Of a DNA stretch of 64,000 bases, positions 31,614 to 42,670 are shown piece after piece (the stretch's first letter is position 1; the number at the start of each line of letters is the position of its first letter). This stretch comes from Brachypterus glaber (taxonomy: Eukaryota; Arthropoda; Insecta; Coleoptera; Kateretidae), in NCBI GenBank assembly GCA_958510825.1, contig OY294044.1, forward strand, positions 72,676,095 to 72,740,094, written 5' to 3'. The notes beneath the pieces are model-generated. The model was not told the origin of the DNA and searched no databases. It saw nothing but the letters and a program-made list of their open reading frames with translations. The position numbers and the translations under genes were made by a program.

Positions 31614-31762
31614 GGGAACGTACAAGTATTACGTAACGCTCCTAGGGGGGGAGGTCATTTTGGAGTGTTACGCCCATGTTAATGGTATAGGAAAATGGCG
31701 TTACAGGGGGGGTGGGGGTCCAAAATTATGAAAATTACGTTACGTAATACTTGAACGTTCCC
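31614..31762. mobile_element. PIF/Harbinger-like MITE with TTA duplication
   Basis: Bounded by GGGAACGTACAAGTATTACG and CGTAATACTTGAACGTTCCC, with TTA directly repeated at 31611-31613 and 31763-31765. The 3-bp TWA duplication and GGG ends are the Harbinger signature. The core contains CATTTTGGAGTGTTACGCCC and G/C runs. Confidence 0.8.
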
Positions 31763-31916
31763 TTACGTTCCGTTCCCTGCGTGGCCCATACTTCCAATAT
31801 GAGTCACTATCACGTTTAAATGGATCATACTTTAAGGTAAGTTTATTATTTAGTCTTTTTAAATATACTATCTGTAAGTTTAAGTGCCGCGTACCTTTAC
31901 TCTATCCAGGGCCGTA

Positions 31917-32382
31917 GCGAAGGAGATTTGGTGGGGGGGGGAGGAGGTCAAAGATTAAACCTTTTTTTAGCCTAAAAAACAACTTTTCCGCGACAAAAGA
32001 AAGTTCCCACCCTTTCTCAAAAAAAAGGTCCCACCCTTTCTCAAAAAAAAAAGTTATCAAATTACACTTTCTGGTTAAGTTATTTATATTTTTTCAAGGT
32101 TTGAGAATCCTTACTTTTATATTTCTTAATCTATGAAGTTTACAACTTTTTTCACAAGATTAAAAATTTATTATTTTATTATTTTTAACCCATGAAATAT
32201 GCAAGTTTTATATTTTGAATCCACAAAATATGCAAGTTTTTTAAAAATTCCAACTTTTATATTTTTAATACATGAAATTTACCACTTTTTTCCAAAATTA
32301 AAAATGTATTATTTTATTATGTTTATCTCATGAAAAAATATGCAACTTTTATAGGAGGCTCCCCCCCATAGCTACGGTCCTG
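31917..32382. mobile_element. hAT-like MITE, CAGGGCCGTAGC ends
   Basis: The left end CAGGGCCGTAGCGAAGGAG pairs with the right end CCCATAGCTACGGTCCTG. Flanking octamers ACTCTATC and ATTCTATC agree at 7 of 8. The interior is AT-rich with repeated ATGAAAT/ATGCAAGTTTT units. Confidence 0.7.
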
Positions 32383-32545
32383 ATTCTATCAAATAAATCA
32401 TACATCATAGAATAGATATATTTTTTAGGCTACTTTTGTGTTTTTGTCCTAATAAAATTTTTATTTTACAATAACAATTATGTTATACTATACCCAGTGG
32501 GACATATACGAGGGGCTGACTGCGAGGAAATCTTTTGTACAAGCC

Positions 32546-32602
32546 AAAGGAACTCAGGAGGAACTATGAAGAACTCTGGAGGAACTCTGAGGAACTCTTA
32601 AG
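32546..32602. repeat. Degenerate GAGGAACTCT short tandem repeat
   Basis: About five imperfect units of GGAGGAACTCT follow each other between TACGAGGGGCTGAC and AAGAAGTC. Confidence 0.75.
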
Positions 32603-33044
32603 AAGTCAGAAACAATTATTATTTATTACCCATGTGCATTAACGTTTTTGTTTTCAAACTAGATGAGCCGTTACAAACACCTTATCAAAACATCCACATG
32701 ATAAATATTGGCATATAGCTCGGGTGAGCCCCCTCTGGTATTTTTTAAGTCACCTACCTTTGGGCGCCAATTTTTTTTGCATTGGCGACATGTTTGGTAG
32801 AAACCATCAGGGACAAAGCTTTTTTCTTAAAGTAAATTTTGGGCTTTTTTTTTTTTCTTGAAGGTAATTTTGGGGCGCCAATTTTTTTTTGAAGGGGCAG
32901 GGACAAAGCTTTTTTTTGGTAACACAATTTTTAGTATTTTTTTCTTACAAAGGCAAGTAACATCTGAGAGCTGTGGCAGTGTGACTCAAATTTCACGTCA
33001 GTAGTTACAGGTTAAATATGTAAAATAACCAATTTTTCTGCAGG

Positions 33045-33145
33045 TTCTTAGTTTACACCATGGGGACTATATTTTACGTTCAGGTACTTTTTATCTGCCT
33101 ATCTGTTTATAGCGTTTTGTAAACCGAGATAAAAAGTACCTGAAC
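33045..33145. repeat. Short inverted repeat CAGGTACTTTTTATCT
   Basis: TTCAGGTACTTTTTATCT at about 33080 pairs with AGATAAAAAGTACCTGAA at about 33127; outer TTACACCATGG and CTGGTGTAA continue the stem. Confidence 0.7.
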
Positions 33146-33348
33146 CTGGTGTAAAAATGTTGCACACAGAACACCCATGTTGCAGCTTACTTAAATCCCT
33201 ATAATTTATGGGCAATCAACTAAATTCTGGATAAAAATCTGCTTACCTGCAACCTAATCCACATGTTTATTATGTTATTGTGGAAAAAAAAAACATTTTT
33301 AAGCAAAACGTCAAAATCGAGTAAAAAGTTTTGACATTTGTTGGCTTT

Positions 33349-33568
33349 AGGGATGGTTATCATCGAAAAAATAAATTAAAACTATCGAAAAAAGATTGTT
33401 TCTAAAGTAAATTTTAGAAAAAAATCTGACTACTTAACATTACTATGCAAATTAATATTTAATAAAAACTATCTTGTATTCAATAACTTATTCAACACTG
33501 ACAAAACCATAAAAAATACATTTCGATAAAAAAGTCATTATCGATACCACCGGGTTTTGGCCATCCCT
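33349..33568. mobile_element. Small inverted-repeat element just upstream of pescadillo
   Basis: AGGGATGGTTATCATCGA at the left faces TCGATACC...TTTTGGCCATCCCT at the right, forming inverted ends of a 220-bp AT-rich element. Several ATCGA/TCGAT cores lie inside. It ends 66 bp before the pescadillo start codon. Confidence 0.6.
33539..33546. promoter_or_regulatory. TATCGATA, DRE-like core promoter motif
   Basis: TATCGATA is the exact DNA-replication-related element bound by DREF/BEAF in Drosophila housekeeping promoters. It lies 89 bp before the pescadillo start codon and inside the small inverted-repeat element. Function in this species is inferred. Confidence 0.5.
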
Positions 33569-33588
33569 TTCGAACATAACCTCGAACG

Positions 33589-33594
33589 CACGTG
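33589..33594. promoter_or_regulatory. CACGTG E-box upstream of pescadillo
   Basis: A perfect CACGTG lies 41 bp before the start codon. Ribosome-biogenesis genes in animals are commonly Myc/Max targets through this site, so it is a plausible regulator here. Confidence 0.5.
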
Positions 33595-33634
33595 TTTTGG
33601 TTGTGTTTAGTGTGCTGTTTAAAAAGTTGTAAAA

Positions 33635-36600
33635 ATGGTTTCAAAACGCAAAAAGAAGGTAAGATTTATTTTAAATGAATTCTAAAATTATAATTAATTT
33701 GATTGTTTATAATTTCGTAGTATACCATTGGTGAAGGGGCTCAGTTTATGTCTAGAAAAGCGGCTCTAAAAAAATTGCAACTGTCCTTAAATGATTTTAG
33801 AAGATTATGCATAATTAAAGGGATATATCCCAGGGAGCCTAGAAATAGAAAGAGGGCGCAAAAAGGACAATCTGGTATTAAAACATTATACCATGTTAAA
33901 GACATACAATTTCTAATGCATGAACCTATAATATGGAAACTTCGAGATTATAAAATCTTCAACAAGAAAGTCGGACGTGCCAGGGCTACTAGAGATTTTG
34001 AAAAACTAAATAAATATTTAAACAACCACCCAACATTAAAGCTCGACCATATTGTAAAAGAAAGATATCCAACTTTTGTAGATGCCTTACGAGATTTAGA
34101 TGATTGTTTGACCCTGTGCTTTTTATTCAGTACTTTCCCATCACTCTCACATGTACCTAGAGATCAATCTGCTCTATGCAGAAGACTAAGTATGGAATTT
34201 TTACATGCGGTTATTGAAGCCAAAGCTTTACGTAAAGTTTTTATATCCATAAAGGGATATTACTATCAAGCTGAAATAAAAGGACAAAATGTTACATGGA
34301 TTGTACCTCATCATTTCTCCTTTGAACCACAACAGAGATCAGAGGTTGATTTTAAGATTATGTCTACTTTTGTTGAGTTTTATACTATTATGTTGGGTTT
34401 TGTTAATTTTAGATTGTATCATTCATTAAATTTGTATTATCCGCCAAGGTTCACTGTTATTTCTCAGACAGAAAATGAAAAGGAGCTTGTAGATGAAAAT
34501 GTTTTTGTAGCTGAACGTGTTTCTGCATTAAATTTTCCTTTATCAAAAACTTCAAATGAAAATATTGATGAAGACATAGAAATTGATAGTTTTAATACTG
34601 ACGATGATCCTGAAAAGATCGAAGATGCCAAAAAAGAAGCTGAAAGTATAAAAAAACTTAAAACTTTGTTCAAAGGAATGAAATTCTTTTTGAACCGAGA
34701 GGTACCTAGGGAACCTTTGGTTTTTATAATTCGTTGCTTTGGTGGTGAGGTCTCATGGGATAAAACCCTATTTGTAGGATCCACTTTTGATGAAAATGAT
34801 GAATCTATTACACATCAAATTGTAGATAGGCCCTCAATGGACAAACAGTTTATATCTAGGTAAGTTAATTTTTATAAATTATTCTCATATTTTCAGTGCT
34901 GGCCAGTGCATGATGTCGAATGAGTCCTCTGCCTCAGGGCATCAGCCCAGGGGCACATTTTTTTTGGTTCTCACTTTTTTTCTATTTTTTTTAAGCTTTT
35001 TTATGCCAATGACTTGTGTCAGGGTGCAGAAATGCTAAAGTCAGCCCTGTATATTTTATACTTCTTCAGGAAGGGTCCATCCCTATGGGCACGTTCAAGT
35101 ATTAGGTAATGCAAATTTTGTTCATTTTGGAACCCCGCCCCCCCCCCCCCCTGTAACGCTATTTTCCTATACCATTAACATGGGCGTAACACTCCAAAAT
35201 GACCCCCACCCCCCCCTAGGAGCGTTAGGTAATACTTGAACGTTCCCTAAGTGGTTTTATAGTTAAAACAGAATTTTTGCTGTTTATTCAACTTATAGGG
35301 CACTGAAATGCTAAAGCCTATTTTATACTCCTCTGGGAAGGGTCCACCCTAAAAATGGTTTCATAGTTTAAACACAAAATTTTCTGTTTATTCAAATTAG
35401 GGGGCGCCGAAATGCTAAAGCCAGCCCTGCCTATTTTATATTCTTCTGGGAGGGTCCTTCCCTAAAAGGGGCTGTCCATAAGATATGTCACACAAATTGA
35501 CCAAAATTCATACACTTCATACCCCGTTTCTCGCGTTATTAAACGATGTAGACATTTCATATTTTGGCTATCCCCCCCCCCCGCTATCGCGTGACGTATT
35601 TTATGGACGACCCCAAAGTGGTTTTATAGTTTAAACAGAAAGTTTGCTGTTTATTTATTTTAAGGATGCCGAAATTCTAAAGCCAGCTCTGCCTATTTTT
35701 GTTAGAACCGCCAATATTTAAAATAATATATTCCCAACAACAGACCTGCCAAAGCCAAATATCCAGAAAAGACTCTATGGGAACTACTACAAGATCTGAG
35801 CGAATAAATGTTTTACATATATGTACAATTTTTTTTTTCTTTTTTTGCTGCAAAACAATAAGTTATTTTTTTTTTTTCATAAAGTTTATTTTTGTTATTT
35901 ACAGTCATACTGTTACTATTACTATTTATATTGAATACTGGCTGAAGGACCTCGGTCAATGGCCTTTTGTATAACTTTTGTTGTCAATAAACTACTTTAA
36001 ATTAAATATATTCCCATAAAGCCGCACATGCGCTTTAAGTGACTATAAGTCACCTCTCTCTCTCTTGCTTAACTTTCATGATGCATCAATGTCTGTGATA
36101 TTAATTATTAAATAAAGTAATGTTAGTATTATAAATTAATTGGTTAATCTATAAAAATCCAACAACCCAGGTAGCAAAATAACATGACATTCACGTGAAA
36201 GTCACGTTAATATGTGACATGTGATGTTAAGATTGTAGTCTCATTTAACAAGAATGTAGCATTTTGGGGATGTCCTAAGTCCGCCCCTAATAACATCACA
36301 CAATGACATCCCGAAAATAACGTGTTTGTGACATCATAAATCCACATTCCTGTTATATCTAATATCTTATGGATGCCGTTACTTTAATATTTTAGGATAT
36401 TAGCTTTTTCTAGATTAAAACCATTAAAAACGCTATAACCCTATAAAAAATCGGATTTAAAATCAATCAGTAATTGAAACAATCACAGATTGAAACAGAT
36501 AGATTCTAAATACGAAATTGCAGATTAAGCGGAGAATATATCCTTTAATCCGTGTCCGTGGTCTTGAGAAGCCCGGCAGAGCCCCCTATCCATTGGAAAT

Positions 36601-39600
36601 CGTATAATGTGTATACAATTTCCTTATAATAATTTACTCTATCAACATCATCTTATATCGATTTTTTTGCTTCGAACGTCGGTGAGAAGCAAAATAACAT
36701 GACATTCACGTGAAAGCCGCGTTAATATGTGACATGCGATATATTCACAGCGTTGTTAATTATTTGTTATTAAATAACATGTTTGTCACGTCACACGTGT
36801 TACGTTGCAAATGTGATGTTAAATAGATGTTATTTTTCAATATTATGTGATGTTATGATTTAGTTTAAAAATACACCCAAAAGTGATGTTAATTTCTTGT
36901 AACATAACATCCCTTGCTACCTGGGTCCTGTTTTATCTAATATCTTATGGATGCCGTTACTTTAATATTTTAGGATATTAGCTTTTTCTAAATTAAAACC
37001 ATTAAAAACGCTATAACCCTATAAAAAATCGGATTTAAAATCAATCAGTAATTGAAACAATCACAGATTGAAACAGATAGATTCTAAATACGAAATTGCA
37101 GATTAAGCGGAGAATATATCCTTTAATCCGTGTCCGTGGTCTTGAGAAGCCCGGCAGAGCCCCCTATCCATTGGAAATCGTATAATGTGTATACAATTTC
37201 CTTATAATAATTTACTCTATCAACATCATCTTATATCGATTTTTTTGCTTCGAACGTCGGTGAGAAGCAAAATAACATGACATTCACGTGAAAGCCGCGT
37301 TAATATGTGACATGAGATATATTCACAGCGTTGCTAAATATTTGTTATTTAATAACATGGTTGTCACGTCACACAGTTTAAACACAAAATTTGCTGTTTA
37401 TTCAACTTATAAGTTACGTAGGAATTGAAGGGCTGTATACTGTAGGCTGGAGGGGTAAATTACTTTTATACGCGAATCAACACGGTGCAACGATTCTAGA
37501 ACGCCAAATAAAAAAAGCAAAAATTACTAGTTTTAATGTTATTAAAACACTGCTGCTACCAAAGGAATCATTTTTATAAGGTGGATTGGGGCAAGTGCGC
37601 CTTTGGGGCAAAAATGTGACCGCGACCCTTAATTTTACACACCCCTGGTTAAAAGTATTAAATAAAGACTACCTACATCATATAGTGGGCTTTATCCAGT
37701 TTAGATCAGTTAGTTAGTTAGCAAAAATTCTTTATTGTGGTTCACACGATTCCAGAGATATTAAATAAAAACTCGTTTTTAGATGCACCCTTAGGAGGGC
37801 CATAGCTCCCTTAGAGCACATTTCCAGACCAACATTTATAGGAACTCCTCTTAAATTTTGGCATTCCAATTACACTGCTCAACACCCAAAAATTTGCCAA
37901 AACCATTTTAGTTGCATTTGGCTATATTTGATTCGCTGATTTCGGATCCTTTTTTCGTTTTCCTCTATCATCTCGTTTTTTAAAGATAAATCGCAGTGTT
38001 TTTTTGCCTGTAATAGTTGTAGTAAAAAAAACTAATTAGGTTCTAATTATTTTTTTTTTTGAAGTGGATTGGTTCTCTATTAATAGCACTCTAAGCCAAA
38101 AAAAGCGGATTTCAAATATCTTTATTCGTTTGTTTTTTTTATAGGCTTCTAAATTCAAAAAATGAGATTTTTTCGTATTTTTTCGCTATATTTTCATAAA
38201 ATTTTTATATAAATACTAAAGATATGGCTCTGATTTTTATAAGCAACACTAACACACATGTGAGGTTTGTAAAAATAAAAACAGTTTTAGATTGAGTCCG
38301 ATAATGGAGATTTTACGGAGAGTTAAAAGCAGAACAACAATATTTTAAATTATTTAATGTTTATTTAATGTTATTTAAATGTTTTAAAGCAAAGAGAAAA
38401 CGTTTATTTTTAATTTTTCGTTTTTGTTTTTTTCATAATAAATGTAATTTATTGTGTTGCTCTTCTAAAAATAAATAAAACACTTCAATATTTTTTATTT
38501 TTTTTTTTCTAGATAATGCCCGGTAAAATCTCCGTCACTTCATTAAATCCAAAACTTTTTTTTATTTTTATAAACCGCACATATGTGTTAGTAGTGCATA
38601 TAAAAATTAGACTCGTATTTATATAAAATTTTTATCAAAATATATCGAAAAAATGCGAAAAAATCTAATTTTTTGAATTTAGAAAACTATAAAAAACAAA
38701 CGATTAAAGATATTTTAAATCCGCTTTTTTTGGGTTAGAGCCCCATTAACAGAGAACCAATCCACGGCAAAAAAAAAGAATTAATTAGACCCTAATTATT
38801 TTTTTTACTACAACTATAGACAAAAAAACCACTGTGCGCTATATCTCAGAAAAAAAAACGAGCTGATCGAGGAAAACGAAAAAAGGTTGCGAAAGCAGCG
38901 CATCAAGTATAGGCAGACGCGACTAAAAGGTCCCCGGCAAATAAAAAAAATCTTTTTTTTTTGTAGTGTTATTGATCAACCTGTATATTAAAGAAAATTT
39001 TCAACTACTCACAATGTGGGTTAACATACTGCATTACACAGTTTTTAAAGAAAAATAAACTTTTTTACAGGTATTACATCCAACCCCAATGGGTCTTTGA
39101 TTGTGTAAATGCTAGAGACCTACTTCCAGTAAACAAATACTTTATGGGCGAAATTTTACCACCACATCTTTCTCCCTTCATAGACAAAGACAGAGACCAG
39201 CAATACATTCCACCAGAGGAGAGGGCATTATTAGATCCTTCTATTTTGGAAGAGATGCACAAAAAAGATGAAAAGCAAGAAGAAGATGGAGTGGAAGAGA
39301 GTGACGATGATGAGGAGGAAAACGAAGGCGAAGATGATCAAGAAATGGAAGATGGAGAAGAACAGATTGAGGAAGAGGTGGAAAAAGAAGGGGCTAAGGT
39401 AAGAAACTATAGCTACTTACCATTCAACTAAGAACTCAGATTATTCTCAGGTAACAGTTTAACCTAATCAGGGAGTCTAAAAAAACTGACAGCTCCCTGA
39501 GAATAATCTGAGTTCTCAGTTGGTAATGGTAAATAGCTTATAAATGTTGAAATAGCTATTTTTCAAAAAGTGCGGAAAAGCATCTTTACGCATGCGTTAG

Positions 39601-42537
39601 GAGCAATATTTTACCTACGAGCGGAGTTAAAATAAAATATACGTTTATATTTTATTAAACAAATCTTATTTTTATATTTTTTCAATAAGAAAAACAATTA
39701 ACAGTTAAGAAATTTGAACATTTTTATAATATTACATCGGCACTTAGTACTACTAAGAGTGCCGATGTATTGAAATCTTCGACGAAAAGTCAAAATCTTT
39801 GACCATGTTTTTTTCACATTTCTCGACGTTTTAGACCTTCGTGAGTCGAAATCAGTAAAAAAACTTTTCCTTCCGTCTGTCTGTCTGGGTGTAAACTCGC
39901 CAACTCCATTTCTAAAAAAGATATCGACAAGCGGTTTTTTTTTTAATATGTTTTCTTATCATATTTCAAAGAGCTGATTAGATTTTTCGGGTAAACGATT
40001 GGGGGTAAGAATGGGGCAAAACGCCTATTTTTAGCGTTTTTTTTTTTGCTTTTAATTAAGTTAATAATTATTATTATTGTATTTTATTAAGTTAGCACTT
40101 ATATGAAAGATTTTTTTTAATTGCTCAAAAAACTATTTTTCCCTAAAATACATTGTTTTCGGCATAATAGCGTTTAACGCAGTAAAATGTTTTTTTAGCA
40201 TTACTCATTTAAAAAAAATATATTTCAAATTAATGCTCTTTTTAAGCCCTACAAAAAATACATTGTTTGCTAAAATATAACGTTTTGGAGATACAGACTT
40301 TCAAACTTTAATAAATTATGCAACACGCAGGTGTATTGATGGTTGCCCATTCAAACAACTTTCTATTTCATAACGTTTCAAATTAGTGCCCAGTGCCGAT
40401 ATTTTGACAAGGTGCTTGTAACTGTTCAGATGGTTATGAATAAATATATGTAACAAGACACTACGCAATTAGGAAATTAAACAATATTTATGCGTGCGGA
40501 GTAGGCCTTCTTTCCACACGCATATGCGTGCAGAAAAAAATATCTTTCCGCAGGCTAGTAGGAAAAGATATAACCCTATAAAAAAATCGTAATCAGCAAC
40601 CTCAAAAACCCCTAAAAAGATACTTTTCCCGATTTATGGCCGCAAAAAGCCATTTTCGCGACAGACAGAACTTTTTTTTGGCGGAAATCATATATTTGGA
40701 TATAAAACGTCCAGAAACGTAAAAAAGCAATACAAATATTTCGAAATTTTTTTACTAACGCAAGCCTTGGGGAATTTTTGCTAGCCCCTGATAAATGAAT
40801 ACTTCGATCCGACCTGTGTTTATAAGTTATAGAAAGGGAACCCTGCCACGAATTTAAGAAAAAAAAAACAATTTTTTTAAATTTATAAATTAGGATTATT
40901 TTCAACATATATTTCAAACAGAACTTTTAGATGATTATTAGGTTAACTAACCTAAATTTTCTCACATATTTTTCCTATTTTTCGTTATGTTTTATGTTTT
41001 ATTTTGTTTTAATTACATATCTGGGTATTTTTTTTAAATGTTTCTATGTATAAATACGTATTTAATAAAAAATTGTTACGCATTTTAAATTGCAAAATAG
41101 GTATTCACAATTTCATGGGGCAGAATTTAATGAAGAATCCAAATATGTAAAAAAATACGAGATCTTATATATCGTCAAAATTCTTGTCCCTCAATTAATT
41201 TGAACCTAAAAAAGTAATTATTCTAACAAATATGTGGGTTCAATTCTGTATTTTATTGAAATGCTTTATCACATGTAAGGTGTTTTTCATGTCACAGCCA
41301 GGAATTAAATTAAAAAAATGGTATCAATTAATTTTTATTGAAAAAAATGTCAATAACCAGTATGTCCTCCTCTGTTCTCAAGCAAAATATTTACGCCCGA
41401 AACATTATTTAACCAATCATCTTCGATTGCAAAACGAAATTGGAGATAATTTTATTTTAATGGATGATAACGCCACTCCCCACGGCACAAGAAGGGTTAC
41501 CAATTTGCTACAGCAAGGGAATTTGTAAAGAAATGAACTCGCCAGCAAACTCACCTGACATGAATTCTTGTGAGAACGTGTGGGATATGCTAAAAAGGGT
41601 AATTTTGAATATAAAGAACCCTTCAGGAGCCAATTTTTGCTGCTCAAGAAGAATGAAACAACATATCACAGGAAGCCATTAACAACCTTTTTATTGGCAT
41701 GCTCAACGTGTTAATGTTTTGCTTGATTTTTTTCAATAAAAATTAATTGATACAGTTTTTTAAATTTAATTCCTGGCTGTGACATGAAAAACACCTTACA
41801 TGTGATAAAGCATTCCAATAAAATGCAGAATTGAACCCACATATATGTTAGAATAATTATTTTTTTAGGTTCAAATTAAATGGGGGGGGGGCAACAATTT
41901 TGCCGATGTTATTTAAGAATCGAAAACCGATCTAACCGGAAACGACCCCTGTTTCCGGTTAGACCGGAAGTGAAAAAATAAATAAATAAGGTTAGTTGAT
42001 GTAATTCAAAATATGGTCTTATAGACACCCTGTTTTTATTCTTTTAACACTAGGATTAAAAAAATTATAGGGACAAGCCACCTTTGATAATATGTGACCC
42101 TGCACAAAAAAAAACATTTAGTGTCAAATTTATGTATTTCTTTTTTTGTCGGATTCTTATGTAGAAAAGTTTTTTACATAAGAATCCGATTTTTTTTAAC
42201 ACTATCTGGCTTTTTTTGTGCATAAAAAATATTTTGTTATTTTCAGAAGAAAAAATTATCTGTAACGCCTGGAGAAGTATACAAAGAAGTTCCATGGGAA
42301 AAGAGTAGGCAAGAAAGACAAGAATTCCGTCTCAGAGAAAAACTGGTTAAGAAAAAACACAGAAAGCTCTATAAGAGCATGATGGAAGGCAAAAAAGAAA
42401 GAGCAAAGGAAATTTGGTTGCTCAGAAAGAAGAGGAGGTTAATTGATGAAAAGCAAGCAGAGGAGAAAAAGTTGAAAAAGAAAGCAGATAAAAATAAAGA
42501 TACACAGTTACAGAAAGGAAAAAAATCAAAGACTTGA
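33635..42537 (+). CDS. pes: Pescadillo homolog, ribosome biogenesis factor (complete, 4 exons)
   Basis: Exons are 33635-33658, 33721-34859, 39071-39398 and 42247-42537, giving 593 residues (human PES1 588). Exon 1 encodes only MVSKRKKK. Exon 2 carries the Pescadillo N-terminal domain: [20 protein letters not shown], then the [21 protein letters not shown] and WIVPHHFSF blocks. A BRCT domain spans roughly residues 322-420 and is split by intron 2; its conserved Trp lies in [13 protein letters not shown] in exon 3. Then comes an acidic Asp/Glu run (about 445-495) and a Lys/Arg-rich tail in exon 4 with [20 protein letters not shown]. The family works in the PeBoW complex (Pes1-Bop1-WDR12) in the nucleolus for 60S maturation and 5.8S/28S rRNA processing. 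The exon 3 to exon 4 junction joins in phase 0 with no sign of a missing exon. Introns 2 and 3 (4.2 and 2.8 kb) are loaded with repeats. Confidence 0.95.
35097..35247. mobile_element. PIF/Harbinger-like MITE in pescadillo intron 2
   Basis: GGGCACGTTCAAGTATTAGG and the inverted GGTAATACTTGAACGTTCCC bound a 151-bp element with core ATTTTCCTATACCATTAACA, matching the copy at 31614 in reverse orientation. Flanking TAT/TAA are the likely target triplets. Confidence 0.75.
35250..35470. repeat. Local direct repeats of an AAGCC(A)GCCCTGCCTATTTTATA unit
   Basis: Related units starting TTTATAGTTTAAACAGAAA..TGCTGTTTATT and ending GAAATGCTAAAGCC..TATTTTATA occur at about 35020, 35255, 35365 and 35625, giving a scattered roughly 110-bp repeat interrupted by MITE insertions. 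Confidence 0.6.
35468..35614. mobile_element. Harbinger-like MITE, GGGGTCGTCCATAAAATACGTC ends
   Basis: The left GGGGCTGTCCATAAGATATG and right CGTATTTTATGGACGACCCC are inverted ends, with AAA on both sides. The interior left half matches the element at 225 (TTCATACCCCG, TCTCGCGTTATTAAA); the right half of the palindrome is deleted. Confidence 0.75.
35930..36005 (+). repeat. Non-LTR 3' end fragment
   Basis: GGCTGAAGGACCTCGGTCAATGGCCTTTTGTAT repeats the sequence at 15808 with one or two differences and is followed by AATAAACTAC, as expected for a retroposed 3' terminus. Confidence 0.6.
36176..36925. mobile_element. Motif-rich MITE with CCCAGGTAGCAA ends
   Basis: CCCAGGTAGCAAAATAACATG at the left and the complement of CCCAGGTAGCAAGGGATGTT at the right define the element. 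Its interior is full of AACATCAC/GTGATGTTA and ATTCACGTGAAAG boxes in both orientations. A 578-bp tandem duplication (next entry) overlaps its right part. A further end of the same family in opposite orientation closes the window at 63807. Confidence 0.75.
36352..37376. repeat. Tandem duplication, 578-bp offset, nearly identical copies
   Basis: The block starting TCTAATATCTTATGGATGCC at about 36359 recurs at about 36937 and both run on through AAGCGGAGAATATATCC, GAGAAGCCCGGCAGAGCCCC and GAACGTCGGTGAGAAGC to GATATATTCACAGCG. I counted only a few substitutions over about 410 bp, so the event is recent, or it is an assembly duplication. Confidence 0.9.
37868..38974. repeat. Long foldback repeat in pescadillo intron 2, about 1.1 kb
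   Basis: The left arm (37868 to about 38300) and right arm (about 38520-38974) mirror CGTTTTCCTCTATCATCTCG, TTTTTTTGCCTGTAATAGTTG, TTGGTTCTCTATTAATA, AGATATTTTAAATCCGC and ATTTTTATATAAATAC in order. The centre (38300-38520) holds a smaller palindrome around ATTTTACGG/CCGGTAAAATCTCCG and TTATTTAATG. No transposase is seen. Confidence 0.85.
39409..39540. repeat. Hairpin MITE 10 nt inside pescadillo exon 3 donor
   Basis: TAGCTACTTACCATTCAACT and AGAACTCAGATTATTCTCAGG are mirrored by CCCTGAGAATAATCTGAGTTCT and AGTTGGTAATGGTAAATAGC. The stem begins about 10 nt after the GTAAGA donor at 39399. Confidence 0.85.
39730..40437. mobile_element. ACATCGGCACTTAGT repeat family, copy 1
   Basis: It opens with a terminal hairpin (ACATCGGCACTTAGT, its complement ACTAAGAGTGCCGATGT) and closes with AGTGCCGATATTTTGACAAGGTGCTTG. 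The roughly 700-bp body aligns along its length with 53764-54460: TTTCTCGACGTTTTAGACCT, AGATATCGACAAGCGG and CAAACTTTAATAAATTAT are shared. Non-coding. Confidence 0.8.
40600..40800. repeat. Dispersed repeat fragment (AAACGTAAAAAAGCAATA)
   Basis: Shares GCGGAAATCATAT.TTTGGATATAAAACG.CCAGAAACGTAAAAAAGCAATA and TTTTTTTACTAACGCAAG with 52200-52330 and 58820-58920. Confidence 0.7.
41196..41882 (+). mobile_element. Decayed Tc1-like transposon with about 150-bp inverted repeats
   Basis: The terminal inverted repeats are 41196-41340 and about 41735-41882, sharing TTTGAACCTAAAAAA, ATTATTCTAACA, TGTGGGTTCAATTCTG, CACATGTAAGGTGTTTTTCATG and CACAGCCAGGAATTAAATT. Between them, plus-strand frames give [26 protein letters not shown] (the second catalytic Asp of a Tc1 transposase) and, after a frameshift near 41515, [21 protein letters not shown] (the third catalytic residue, Glu). 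The N-terminal DNA-binding part and first Asp are deleted. Located in pescadillo intron 3. Confidence 0.85.
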
Positions 42538-42664
42538 TTAAATTTGAACTAAATTTCATTTTTTTTATATAATTAACTGTATATTCAAATATATTTATAT
42601 AAATAGAAAACATAGTTTTATTGCATTAAAACTATAAACAATATTGTTAATTTAAATAATTGTT

Positions 42665-42670
42665 AATAAA
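42665..42670 (+). terminator. Pescadillo polyadenylation signal AATAAA
   Basis: A canonical AATAAA 128 bp after the pescadillo stop codon; the 3' UTR is otherwise AT-rich and free of repeats up to here. Confidence 0.55.

Noticed and set aside
34464..34784. Minus-strand open frame opposite pescadillo
   Set aside because: Antisense of pescadillo exon 2; no independent similarity.
39730..40437. Helitron
   Set aside because: A terminal hairpin is present, but the diagnostic TC start and CTRR end next to it were not found.
41232..41682. Intact Tc1 transposase gene
   Set aside because: Only the C-terminal part remains and it is split by a frameshift, so it is annotated as a relic.
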